Shown here: positions 15,864 to 23,815 of the stretch, one piece after another
How positions within the stretch are numbered: position 1 is the first letter of the stretch
How the letters are laid out: every line of letters starts with the position of its first letter
Source of the DNA: an uncultured Bifidobacterium sp.
GTDB lineage: Bacteria; Actinomycetota; Actinomycetes; Actinomycetales; Bifidobacteriaceae
DNA length: 27,087 nt
Assembly: GCF_959020145.1 (NCBI RefSeq)
Contig: NZ_CAUEQY010000015.1
Coordinates: forward strand, 1-27,087
Reading direction: 5' to 3'
The notes under the pieces: generated by a model
The model's database searches: none
What the model was told of the DNA's origin: nothing
The model's input: only the letters and a program-made list of their open reading frames with translations
Made by a program: the position numbers and the translations under genes

Positions 15864-17174
15864 TCACTTGGCCAGACCGGATTCGCGCAAGGCCTTGAAG
15901 CCGCTTTCGAGGTCCTCGATGATGTCGTCGATGTTCTCCAGTCCGATGGACAGGCGGATGGTGCCCTGGTGGATGCCCTGGTCCTCGAGCTCCTCCAGCG
16001 TCTCCTGGGAGTGCGTGGTGGAGGCCGGGTGAATCACGAGGCTCTTGGCGTCGGCCACGTTGGCCAACAGGCTGAACAGGTGCAGGTTGTCGATGAACAC
16101 GCGTGCCGCGTCCTTGCCGCCCTTGATGTCGAAGGTGAAGATGGAACCGCCGCCGTTCGGGAAGTACTTCTTGTACAGGTCGTTGTCCTTGCGGCCTTCG
16201 ATGGACGGGTGGGAGATGGACTCGACCTCCGGCACGGTCTTCAGGTAGTCGATGACCTTCAGCGCGTTCTGGACGTGGCGTTCGACGCGCAGGGACAGGG
16301 TTTCGGTGCCCTGCAGCAGCAGGAAGGCCGCGAACGGGGACAGGGTGGCGCCGGTGTCGCGCAGCAGGATGGCGCGCACGCGGGTCACGAAGGCGGCGCC
16401 GCCGAGGGCCTCATAGAAGTTCAGGCCATGGTAGGACGGATCCGGCTCGGTCAGGGTCGGGAACTTGCCCGGCACTTCGGCCCAGTTGAACTTGCCGCCT
16501 TCCACGATCACGCCGCCGAGGGTGGTGCCGTGGCCGCCGATGAACTTGGTGGCGGATTCCACAACGACGTCGGCGCCGTGCTCCAGCGGGCGGAACAGGT
16601 ACGGGGAGGCGAAGGTGTTGTCCACGATCACCGGCAGGTGGTGCTTGTGGGCGATGGCGGTGATGGCCTCGAAGTCGGGCAGGTCGGCGTTCGGGTTGCC
16701 GAAGGTCTCGAAGTAGACGAGCTTGGTGTTCTCCTGGATGGCGTCCTCGAACTCCTGCGGGTTCTCGGCGGAGACGAAGGTGGTGGTGATGCCGTCGCGC
16801 GGCAGGGTGTGGCGCAGCAGGTTGAAGGTGCCGCCGTACACGTTCTTGGCTGCGACGATGTGGTCGCCGGACTGGGTGATGTTGCGCACCGCGTATTCCA
16901 CGGCGGCCGCGCCGGACGCGACGGCCAGGCCCGCGGTGCCGCCTTCGAGGGCCGCGATGCGGTCTTCGAACACGCCCTGGGTGGAGTTGGTCAGACGGCC
17001 GTAGATGTTGCCCGGGTCCGCCAGTCCGAAGCGGGCCTCGGCGTGGTCGAAGTTGTGGAAGACGTAGCTGGTGGTCTGGTAGATCGGCACCGCGCGGGAG
17101 TCGGTGGCCGGGTCGGCCTGCTCCTGGCCGACGTGCAGCTGCAGGGTTTCGAAACGATAGTTCTTGTTTGCCAT
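15864..17174 (-). CDS. metY: O-acetylhomoserine sulfhydrylase (Cys/Met metabolism PLP enzyme)
   Basis: A 436-residue PLP enzyme of the Cys/Met metabolism family. Its length and motifs fit O-acetylhomoserine (thiol)-lyase, which makes homocysteine directly from O-acetylhomoserine and sulfide in the cytosol. The Schiff-base lysine is Lys210 in S-A-T-K-F-I-G-G-H-G-T-T; Asp185 in V-D-N-T-F-A-S-P should contact the PLP ring; the N-terminal Y-Q-T-T-S-Y-V-F and N-I-Y-G-R-L-T-N-S-T segments are typical. A strong AAGGAG precedes the ATG. Codon use is sharply biased to G/C-ending codons compared with its neighbours, suggesting high expression. It is transcribed alone from a 330-bp region shared with pdxY. 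A related cystathionine lyase/synthase activity is less likely given the length of over 420 residues. Confidence 0.93.
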   Translation of the reverse strand: MANKNYRFETLQLHVGQEQADPATDSRAVPIYQTTSYVFHNFDHAEARFGLADPGNIYGRLTNSTQGVFEDRIAALEGGTAGLAVASGAAAVEYAVRNITQSGDHIVAAKNVYGGTFNLLRHTLPRDGITTTFVSAENPQEFEDAIQENTKLVYFETFGNPNADLPDFEAITAIAHKHHLPVIVDNTFASPYLFRPLEHGADVVVESATKFIGGHGTTLGGVIVEGGKFNWAEVPGKFPTLTEPDPSYHGLNFYEALGGAAFVTRVRAILLRDTGATLSPFAAFLLLQGTETLSLRVERHVQNALKVIDYLKTVPEVESISHPSIEGRKDNDLYKKYFPNGGGSIFTFDIKGGKDAARVFIDNLHLFSLLANVADAKSLVIHPASTTHSQETLEELEDQGIHQGTIRLSIGLENIDDIIEDLESGFKALRESGLAK

Positions 17175-17504
17175 GATGCGCTCTCCTTGGATAAGGGTTC
17201 GTTGTTCTCGTCTTGGTTGGCCACCCGCCCTGCCGTGTAGGGCGCTTGGCCAGGTGTTGGTAGCGACAATAAACCGGCCGGCGAGCGCAACGCAAGCCGA
17301 ACGTTATCGCACTTGCCTATATCCCCTTATAAACCGTTGGAATCATTGGCTTTCCCCACTCCCCCAACCGTTGAAAAAACCATTCGGAACCATTCGACAC
17401 GCCGAAGTCCCGCATGCCGGTGACCCACCGTGAGGAACGGATGCGCGTCAGGTCAGGGGAACGGCTAAAGTCATGGGCAGGCAAATCGCAAGAGAGGTTC
17501 CGAT
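17175..17504. promoter_or_regulatory. Divergent metY/pdxY control region with repeats
   Basis: This 330-bp stretch holds no gene. For metY a minus-strand promoter TTGCGT (17295-17290), 18-bp spacer, TATTGT (17271-17266) is plausible. The metY leader then has an inverted repeat 17218-17252 (outer TGGCCA arms, inner GCCCT/AGGGC). Further up are two direct copies of AACCGTTG (17332-17339, 17366-17373) and a tandem 10-bp repeat ACCATTCGGA/ACCATTCGAC (17379-17398), one helical turn apart, which look like regulator sites. The pdxY ribosome site is AGAGAGG just before 17505. No known SAM or other riboswitch was recognised. Confidence 0.45.
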
Positions 17505-18380
17505 ATGAGCGATGAGATTCTGTACGACCGTGATCCGCGGTATATTCCGCGCGTCGCCGCGGTGCATGACATGTGCGGTTATGGCAAGTGTTCGCTGACG
17601 GCGGCCATTCCGATTCTGTCGGCGGCCGGCTGCGACGTTTGTCCGGTGCCGACGGCGCTGTTTTCCGCGCACACGCGCTACGAGGTATTCACGTTCCACG
17701 ATACGACCGAAATTCTGGACGGCTATCTGGACGCATGGCGTCAGGAGAACGTCGATTTGGATGGCGTCTATTCCGGTTTTCTTGGTTCCGCGGACCAGGT
17801 CGCAATCATCAAACGCCTATACGCGGAGTATCCGCATGCCTTGCGGTTGGTGGATCCGGTGATGGGCGACGGCGGAGAAATCTACGCCACGTACACTCCT
17901 GAGCTATGTCGGGCGATGGGCACGCTGGTGGATGGCGCGGATGCGCTGATGCCGAATCTTACCGAGGCATCCATTTTGACGGGCCGTGACTATCCAGGCC
18001 AGGATATCGACGACGCGCAGGTGGATGAGATTCTTGGGGCGTTGCTTGCCGCCGGCGCGAAGAACGTGGTGCTTAAGGGCATCGATCGAGGGGATGGCAT
18101 GATTCGCAACTATGTGGCGTCAGCTTCGACGGGCGTCGCCGGAAAACAGGAGCTGGCGCATGCCAAGCTGCCGTTCATGACCCACGGCACCGGCGACGCG
18201 TTCGCGTCGGCGCTGTGCGGCGCGGTGATGGCTGGCCGTCCTCTGGCCGAGGCCGCGAACATCGCCGGCGAGTTCGTCCGCCATGCGATGGAAAGCACCC
18301 AGTATCAGCCGAATCATGAGGAACGAGGCGTGAGCTTCGAACTCAATCTCGACGAATTGACCGCTTTGACCCGTCGTTGA
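17505..18380 (+). CDS. pdxY: Pyridoxal/pyridoxamine kinase
   Basis: A 291-residue ribokinase-like enzyme that phosphorylates vitamin B6 vitamers to their 5'-phosphates, giving PLP in the cytosol. The motifs are in order: an N-terminal H-D-M-C-G-Y-G-K-C-S (21-30) substrate loop, G-V-Y-S-G-F-L-G near 87-94, D-P-V-M-G-D (117-122), P-N-L-T-E-A near 150 and the anion-hole/catalytic H-G-T-G-D with Asp231. Length is normal for PdxY. AGAGAGG precedes the ATG. It is divergent from metY, a PLP enzyme, and near an ECF S component, so B6 salvage and PLP use are neighbours here. The specificity between pyridoxal and pyridoxamine cannot be told from sequence. Confidence 0.93.
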   Translation: MSDEILYDRDPRYIPRVAAVHDMCGYGKCSLTAAIPILSAAGCDVCPVPTALFSAHTRYEVFTFHDTTEILDGYLDAWRQENVDLDGVYSGFLGSADQVAIIKRLYAEYPHALRLVDPVMGDGGEIYATYTPELCRAMGTLVDGADALMPNLTEASILTGRDYPGQDIDDAQVDEILGALLAAGAKNVVLKGIDRGDGMIRNYVASASTGVAGKQELAHAKLPFMTHGTGDAFASALCGAVMAGRPLAEAANIAGEFVRHAMESTQYQPNHEERGVSFELNLDELTALTRR

Positions 18381-18424
18381 CGGTTCATCGGTCACTCTTT
18401 TCGCACAGAGGCCTTGGATCGTGT

Positions 18425-18499
18425 TGTGGATAGGTGTGGATAGCGTCGACTCATCCACCGACTATCCACGACACGCCCGAGATACGTAAGTTATCCACA
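18425..18499. promoter_or_regulatory. Cluster of DnaA-box-like 9-mers
   Basis: Five motifs occur within 75 bp: TGTGGATAG at 18425-18433 and 18435-18443 (reverse orientation, CTATCCACA), TCATCCACC at 18451-18459 (weak), CTATCCACG at 18462-18470, and the perfect consensus TTATCCACA at 18491-18499. The inner pair forms an inverted repeat GTGGATAG/CTATCCAC (18436-18443 and 18462-18469). The cluster lies in the 169-bp gap between pdxY and yraN, 50 bases before the yraN ATG. It could bind DnaA as a regulatory or titration site. No dnaA or dnaN is in the window, so it is not taken as oriC. Confidence 0.65.
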
Positions 18500-18549
18500 T
18501 TAGCCTATCGGCCTTGTCATGCGTGGCTTCTGTCTGTTGGACTAGGGCC

Positions 18550-19002
18550 ATGAACCATTCATCATCACATGATGTTCCGGCCCCAACGCAGCCGCCGGAG
18601 CAGATTCTCGATTCCCTAGCGCGGCGTCTGCATGACGGCACGCTGCGTTCCCGACAGATCGGCGAGCTGGGAGAACAGTACGCCGCCGCATGGTTGGAAA
18701 GCCAAGGGTGGCGGACGCTCGACCGCAACTGGCATTGCCGATACGGCGAACTCGACGTCGTGTCGCGCAATCCGATGGGCCAGATCGTTTTCGTCGAGGT
18801 CAAAACCAGACGTACGATGCGCTACGGCACCCCTCAGGAGGCGGTGACCGCTTCCAAGCAAATCAATCTGCGCCATGCCGCCGTGCAATGGCTGACGGCG
18901 CCGGAGCACCGCATGCCGAACAGTGGCGTGCGTTTTGACGTCGTCACCGTCGTGGTGCAGGGAGACAGACCTTTGCTGCATCATATCGAGGGAGCGTTCT
19001 GA
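18550..19002 (+). CDS. yraN: YraN/UPF0102 family predicted endonuclease-like protein
   Basis: A 150-residue protein. After a polar N-terminus of about 35 residues comes the UPF0102 core: [14 protein letters not shown], then Y-G-E-L-D-V-V and V-F-V-E-V-K-T-R, the E...D...ExK arrangement of a restriction-endonuclease-like (Holliday junction resolvase-type) fold. The cellular role is not established; the fold suggests DNA processing. ATG at 18550 is chosen, with AGGG nearby; an upstream TTG at 18514 has no ribosome site. Its stop shares one base with the comM ATG (TGATG), so translation is coupled to comM and dprA. Confidence 0.9.
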
Positions 19003-20531
19003 TGGCCATCGGCAGCGCCCTTTCCGTAGGACTGATCGGTTTGAAAGCCTTCATCGTCCAGATTCAAGCGTTCGTATCCCCTGGACTTCCCTATTTCTCC
19101 ATCATCGGCCTGCCCGACACCTCATTGTCCGAGGCGCGCGAACGGGTCAAGTCGGCATGCCAGGCAAGTGGTTTCAAATGGCCGGAAACCCGTGTCACGG
19201 TCAATCTCTCCCCAGCGTCCATGCCGAAGAAAGGCTCTTCGCATGATCTGGCCATCGCGGCCAGCGTGCTCAGCGCGGCCGGCGCAATCGCCCATGACTG
19301 TCTGGCCGGCACCATCGTGCTTGGCGAGGTGAATCTTGACGGCACCGTATTGCCCATCAACGGACTGCTGCCCATCATGCTGCATGCGCGGGAGCAGGGA
19401 ATCGCAACAATCATCGTGCCTTACGCCAACCTTGATGAGGCCCGTCTCGTTCCGGATGTCAAGGCGATCGGCGTGAGGCATGTCGGAGAGCTCATCGAAC
19501 TGATGGGAGGCGATGCGGACTACCGGATTCCCGAAGCCACGCATGCCGTGAACGCCGATGTCGGCGCCACGGGCATGTGTCCTCCGCCCGGCGACATGAG
19601 CGAAGTGATGGGCCAGCAAGCGGCCAAATGGGCGTTGGAGGTGGCTGCCGCCGGAGGCCATCATCTGATGATGACCGGTCCGCCCGGCACCGGCAAGACC
19701 ATGCTCGCTTCGCGAATTCCCGGCATCATGAGTCCTTTGAACGAGACGGAACAGCTTGAAGTGGCCTCGATTCGTTCGTTATGCGGCACGCTTCCCGGAT
19801 ACGGAATCAGCGACGTTCCACCGTTCGAGGCGCCCCACCATACCGCGTCGACCGCCGCGCTGGTGGGTGGAGGCGCGGGATTGGCCCAGCCCGGAGCCAT
19901 CACCCGCGCGCATCGCGGCATCCTGTTCATGGACGAGGCTCCGGAGTTCTCGGCGCGTACGCTGCAGACGCTGCGCGAACCTTTGGAATCCGGATATGTC
20001 GCGATTTCCAGAGCGAAAGGCACCACATACTATCCGGCTCGCTTCCAACTGATTATGGCGGCGAATCCCTGCCCGTGCGGCTACGCGTACGGCAACGGCG
20101 AGCGCTGCACCTGCCGAGAAAAGGACCGCGTCAAGTATTTCAGCCGGCTTTCCGGACCGATCCTCGACCGTATCGACATCCAGATCGAGGTGCCTCCGGT
20201 GGAGCGGATAAGTCCGGGGAACGCTCCCTCCGGCGATTCGAGCCATGCCATACGTCTGCGTGTCATCGTTGCCCGGCAGATGGCGCAGGAACGGTTCCGC
20301 GAATTCGGCTGGTGCTGCAACGCGCAGGCTACCGGCACCTGGCTGAGAGCCAACACCTCCCCCAAGGCCATCGAATTGGTCAACCGCGCCTTGGCGAGCG
20401 AGCGGCTGAGCCTGCGTGGCGCCGACCGTGCCATGCGGCTTGCGTGGACATTATCCGATCTGGCGGGAAAGACTTCCCCAGGACCTGAGGAAATGATGCA
20501 GGGAATATCCATGAGAACGAGGCTGGCATGA
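19002..20531 (+). CDS. comM: ComM/YifB-family AAA+ ATPase (Mg-chelatase-like)
   Basis: A 509-residue protein of the YifB/ComM family. The N-terminal third is the Lon-protease/ChlI-like S5 domain (I-G-L-P-D-T-S-L-S-E-A-R-E-R-V and N-L-S-P-A near 35-70). The Mg-chelatase AAA+ module has Walker A G-P-P-G-T-G-K-T near 225, Walker B I-L-F-M-D-E-A-P-E-F near 308 and M-A-A-N-P-C-P-C-G near 350, with a cysteine cluster (C-P-C ... C-T-C) that may bind zinc. The C-terminal Mg-chelatase domain follows. In naturally transformable bacteria ComM is a hexameric helicase aiding branch migration of incoming DNA. It overlaps yraN by one base and dprA by four. A role in bifidobacterial DNA uptake is inferred. 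Confidence 0.95.
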   Translation: MAIGSALSVGLIGLKAFIVQIQAFVSPGLPYFSIIGLPDTSLSEARERVKSACQASGFKWPETRVTVNLSPASMPKKGSSHDLAIAASVLSAAGAIAHDCLAGTIVLGEVNLDGTVLPINGLLPIMLHAREQGIATIIVPYANLDEARLVPDVKAIGVRHVGELIELMGGDADYRIPEATHAVNADVGATGMCPPPGDMSEVMGQQAAKWALEVAAAGGHHLMMTGPPGTGKTMLASRIPGIMSPLNETEQLEVASIRSLCGTLPGYGISDVPPFEAPHHTASTAALVGGGAGLAQPGAITRAHRGILFMDEAPEFSARTLQTLREPLESGYVAISRAKGTTYYPARFQLIMAANPCPCGYAYGNGERCTCREKDRVKYFSRLSGPILDRIDIQIEVPPVERISPGNAPSGDSSHAIRLRVIVARQMAQERFREFGWCCNAQATGTWLRANTSPKAIELVNRALASERLSLRGADRAMRLAWTLSDLAGKTSPGPEEMMQGISMRTRLA

Positions 20532-21832
20532 TGGTGACGATCGACGACGAGACCCTGGCCCGCGCGGTGCTCACCTTCTGCCTGGACAGCGCCGACGCGA
20601 TGATGTACGCGCTGGTCAAAGGCACCGGCTCCGCGGCAAGCGCGCTACAGCTGATCGCTGACAGCGGCCCTGGCAATCACGAAAACGTGACGGCCGCGGC
20701 CTGCACGTCATTGGATGCGGCGTTCATCAACGGCGTCACTCGTTGGGGACGCACCATCAACGCCCGCGGGATGGCTTCGTTCCATGGCTCGCTGGTGTCA
20801 TGGCAGCAACGTCTGGCATCGTTGCCCAGCAAGGATCCGGACGCATTGCGAGACTGGTTCACAGCAGACGGCACGCAGTGGATCATCGCCCCGCATCACC
20901 CCTGTTGGCCCAGCCAACTGAACGACCTTTCACTGCGCACCGACTGGGCCTCCCCGCTCTGCCTATGGGGCAAAGGCGATCCGAAGGCGCTGGTGTCATG
21001 CCCCGAGCCGGTGGGTATCGTCGGCTCACGGGGCGTAAGCGACTACGGTAGGCAAAGCGCCCACGAATTGGCCCTTCGGATGGCGCGTGCCGGACATCTG
21101 GTGGTATCCGGCGGCGCGCTGGGCACCGACGCCGCGGCGCATTGGGGCGCGGTCAAAGCCATGGACGAAATGAGCGCCGCTCTGGCGGGACGCACCGTCG
21201 CCGTATTCGCTGGCGGACTGAACCATATCGGTCCGAAAAGCAACCAGAACCTGTTCGAGCAGATCGAAAGCCATTCGGGCGCTTTGATTTCCGAACTGTG
21301 CCCCGGAACCGTGCCAGAGGCAAGACGGTTCCTGCTGCGCAACCGTCTGATCGCGGCATTGTCATCCACTCTGATCGTGGCGCAGGCACGTGCGCGTTCC
21401 GGCGCGCTCAACACCGCAGGCTGGGCGAACGAACTCAACCGCAATCTGTTCGCCGTGCCGGGAGACATCACCATGCCGCATAACACCGGCTGCAATCGCC
21501 TTATCCAAGACGGCAGAGCCACCATCATCTGCTCACTGGCGGAGATCGACGAACTATGCCATAGCGCGCATCGCCCGCAACATGTCGACCTGCCGGATGA
21601 CACCGAACATCCGCAGGAATCGACAGACGAATCCGACGATGCCATACTCGCCGCCATTAAAACTTGCGCCGAAGCAAACGGCCACGTCTCCGCCGACGAT
21701 CTGCTCGATCTAATGGACAAGACGCATCCGGGAGAATATCCCATCTCGCGAATCATGCGCGAACTGGGCTCCTTGGAGCTTGAAGGCCGCATCAGCATGC
21801 GGTCCGGATGGATCATCGCCGAGCAGCGATAG
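20528..21832 (+). CDS. dprA: DNA-processing protein DprA
   Basis: A 434-residue DprA/Smf protein, which binds incoming single-stranded DNA and loads RecA in transformable bacteria. The N-terminal 130 residues are a helical (SAM-like) region. The Rossmann DprA domain spans about 150-345, with V-G-I-V-G-S-R-G-V-S-D-Y-G, the V-S-G-G-A-L-G-T-D-A-A-A-H motif, R-F-L-L-R-N-R-L-I-A and S-G-A-L-N-T-A. A C-terminal winged helix (about 370-434) is present. The start overlaps the comM stop (ATGATG); the next in-frame ATG three bases on is equally possible. It is the last gene of the yraN-comM-dprA set, and sdhA follows after 68 bases. Confidence 0.95.
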   Translation: MMVTIDDETLARAVLTFCLDSADAMMYALVKGTGSAASALQLIADSGPGNHENVTAAACTSLDAAFINGVTRWGRTINARGMASFHGSLVSWQQRLASLPSKDPDALRDWFTADGTQWIIAPHHPCWPSQLNDLSLRTDWASPLCLWGKGDPKALVSCPEPVGIVGSRGVSDYGRQSAHELALRMARAGHLVVSGGALGTDAAAHWGAVKAMDEMSAALAGRTVAVFAGGLNHIGPKSNQNLFEQIESHSGALISELCPGTVPEARRFLLRNRLIAALSSTLIVAQARARSGALNTAGWANELNRNLFAVPGDITMPHNTGCNRLIQDGRATIICSLAEIDELCHSAHRPQHVDLPDDTEHPQESTDESDDAILAAIKTCAEANGHVSADDLLDLMDKTHPGEYPISRIMRELGSLELEGRISMRSGWIIAEQR

Positions 21833-21900
21833 CAGGCCCGGCACCTCCACCTCAGCCGCGTCGAACGTGCGAGGTCACACCTTGTGCGAGAATCGGTGGT

Positions 21901-23757
21901 ATGAGTCCGAAGCATGTTGAAGATATGTATGATGCAGTGATCGTCGGCGCAGGCGCGGCCGGCCTGTCCGCAGCGTTGGGAATGCTCCGTAGCGAGCGGA
22001 TGCGCCAGATGCGGGCGGACGGCATCGAACCGAACGTCCTGGTGATATCCAAACTGCAGCCGCTGCGTTCGCACACCGGCTCCGCGGAAGGCGGCATTGC
22101 GGCCAGCCTTGGCAACGTGGAGAAAGACGATTGGCATTGGCATTACTATGACACAGTCAAAGGCGGCGACTGGCTTGTCGACCAGGATGCGGCGAAGCTG
22201 CTTGCCGAACAGGCTCCTGCCACTGTGATCGCGCTGGAGCATGCCGGCGTCGCGTTCTCGCGTACCGATGACGGCCATATCGCGCAGCGCCGTTTCGGAG
22301 GCCATACCAAGGATTTCGGCAAGGAACCGGTCCGCCGCGCCGCTTATGCGGCCGACCGCATCGGGCATCAGATTCTGTTCTCGCTATGGCAGCAGTGCGT
22401 GGCCGAGGGCGTTGAGTTCGCCGAGGAATGGTATGTGACCGATCTGGTGGTTTCCGAAGACCACGGCAAGGTCGAGGGCGTGGTGGCGTTCGACACGCAC
22501 AAGGGCGAGACGCATGCCATCCACGCACGCAATGTGCTGATGGCCACTGGCGGTGCCGGCCGTCTGTTCCATACCACGTCGAATTCGTGGGATCTGACCG
22601 GTGACGGCATGGCGTTGACATTGTCCGCCGGCCTTCAGCTTGAGGATAGCGAGTTCGTGCAGTTCCATCCGACCGGTCTCGCCCATACCGGCATTCTGCT
22701 GTCTGAGGCGGCACGTGCGGAAGGCGGCGTGCTGCGCGACTCCGATGGCGAGGCGTTCATGGAACATTACGCGCCGGGGCATGCCGATCTTGCCGCGCGT
22801 GATGTGGTGAGCCGTTCCATCATGGCTGAAATCGACGCCGGACGAGGAATCGCCGATCCGAAGAATCCGGATGGGCCGAAGGATTGTGTCTGGCTGGATA
22901 TGACCGGCATCGATGCGGATCATATGCATGAGGTGCTGCCGCAGGTGGTGGAGACCATCGAACAGTATGCCGATCTCGATCCGACCCGCGACTATGTGCC
23001 GGTCAAACCCACCGCGCATTACACCATGGGCGGCATCCCCATCACCACCGACGGCGAAGTCTACCGTTGGGTCGATGGCGAACGCACCGTCGTGGACGGT
23101 CTGTTCGCCGCTGGCGAATGCTCCTGCGTGTCGGTGCATGGCGCGAATCGTCTGGGCGGCAACTCGCTGTTGGACGCCTGCCTCTTCGGCACCCGTTCGG
23201 GCAAGGCGATGGCTGAACGTGTCGTCGATAATCCAGTGAACGATCCGATGGCCGAGCCTGCCGACGAAGCATCTATCGACGCGGTGTCGCAGGCTGCCGA
23301 CAAGCGTTCCGCGCAGGTCAAGGAACTGTTGACGCGGCCGTCCGATGACGACGATGCGTCGTCGGACAATCCGTACCAGCTGATGGCCGATTTGGGATCC
23401 GTCATGGAGCAGGCGGTCGCGGTGCGTTGCGACCGGAACAGCATCGAACAGGCGTTGGCTACGCTGGACGATACGCTCACGCCGCGTGCCGAGGCGCTGC
23501 ATGCGCATTCCGACTCCCCCACGTTCAATCAGGAAATCACCGCCATCTGGGAGGTGCGCCATCTGTTGGAGCTCGGCAAGGCCGTGCTCGCCGCCTCCGA
23601 TGCGCGTCACGAATCCCGTGGATCGTTGAAGCGTCTTGATTTCCCGGAGCGTGACGACGAGCATTTCCTGGCCCATTCCATGACGGATGTTTCCTGCCAG
23701 GTCTCCTGGCAGCCGGTGCACATCGTGGACATGCCGCCAAAGGCCCGTGAATACTGA
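21901..23757 (+). CDS. sdhA: Succinate dehydrogenase/fumarate reductase flavoprotein subunit
   Basis: A 618-residue FAD protein of the SdhA/FrdA/NadB superfamily, closest in motifs to SdhA. The dinucleotide fold G-A-G-A-A-G is at 16-21. His58 in R-S-H-T-G-S-A-E-G-G is the expected covalent FAD site, which argues against L-aspartate oxidase. Active-site segments F-H-P-T-G, S-E-A-A-R-A-E-G-G-V-L, A-R-D-V-V-S-R-S and H-Y-T-M-G-G-I are present, then G-E-C-S-C-V-S-V-H-G-A-N-R-L-G-G-N-S-L-L-D. It interconverts succinate and fumarate. ATG at 21901 has only a weak GGTGG site. An acidic spacer (about 470-520) precedes the C-terminal domain. sdhB follows after 58 bases; no membrane-anchor genes are seen, so the electron partner is unclear. 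Confidence 0.92.
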   Translation: MSPKHVEDMYDAVIVGAGAAGLSAALGMLRSERMRQMRADGIEPNVLVISKLQPLRSHTGSAEGGIAASLGNVEKDDWHWHYYDTVKGGDWLVDQDAAKLLAEQAPATVIALEHAGVAFSRTDDGHIAQRRFGGHTKDFGKEPVRRAAYAADRIGHQILFSLWQQCVAEGVEFAEEWYVTDLVVSEDHGKVEGVVAFDTHKGETHAIHARNVLMATGGAGRLFHTTSNSWDLTGDGMALTLSAGLQLEDSEFVQFHPTGLAHTGILLSEAARAEGGVLRDSDGEAFMEHYAPGHADLAARDVVSRSIMAEIDAGRGIADPKNPDGPKDCVWLDMTGIDADHMHEVLPQVVETIEQYADLDPTRDYVPVKPTAHYTMGGIPITTDGEVYRWVDGERTVVDGLFAAGECSCVSVHGANRLGGNSLLDACLFGTRSGKAMAERVVDNPVNDPMAEPADEASIDAVSQAADKRSAQVKELLTRPSDDDDASSDNPYQLMADLGSVMEQAVAVRCDRNSIEQALATLDDTLTPRAEALHAHSDSPTFNQEITAIWEVRHLLELGKAVLAASDARHESRGSLKRLDFPERDDEHFLAHSMTDVSCQVSWQPVHIVDMPPKAREY

Positions 23758-23815
23758 CACCCTGGGCACGGCGTATGGCAGACTGGTTGACGGTTTTTTA
23801 TCGAAAGGCAGGTAT

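Noticed and set aside
15732..17240. Plus-strand frame of 502 codons opposite metY
   Set aside because: Val/Gly/Ala-rich shadow of a strongly codon-biased gene, with no recognisable domain or ribosome site.
18425..18499. Replication origin
   Set aside because: Although DnaA boxes cluster here, there is no dnaA, dnaN or rpmH nearby and no AT-rich unwinding region next to the boxes.
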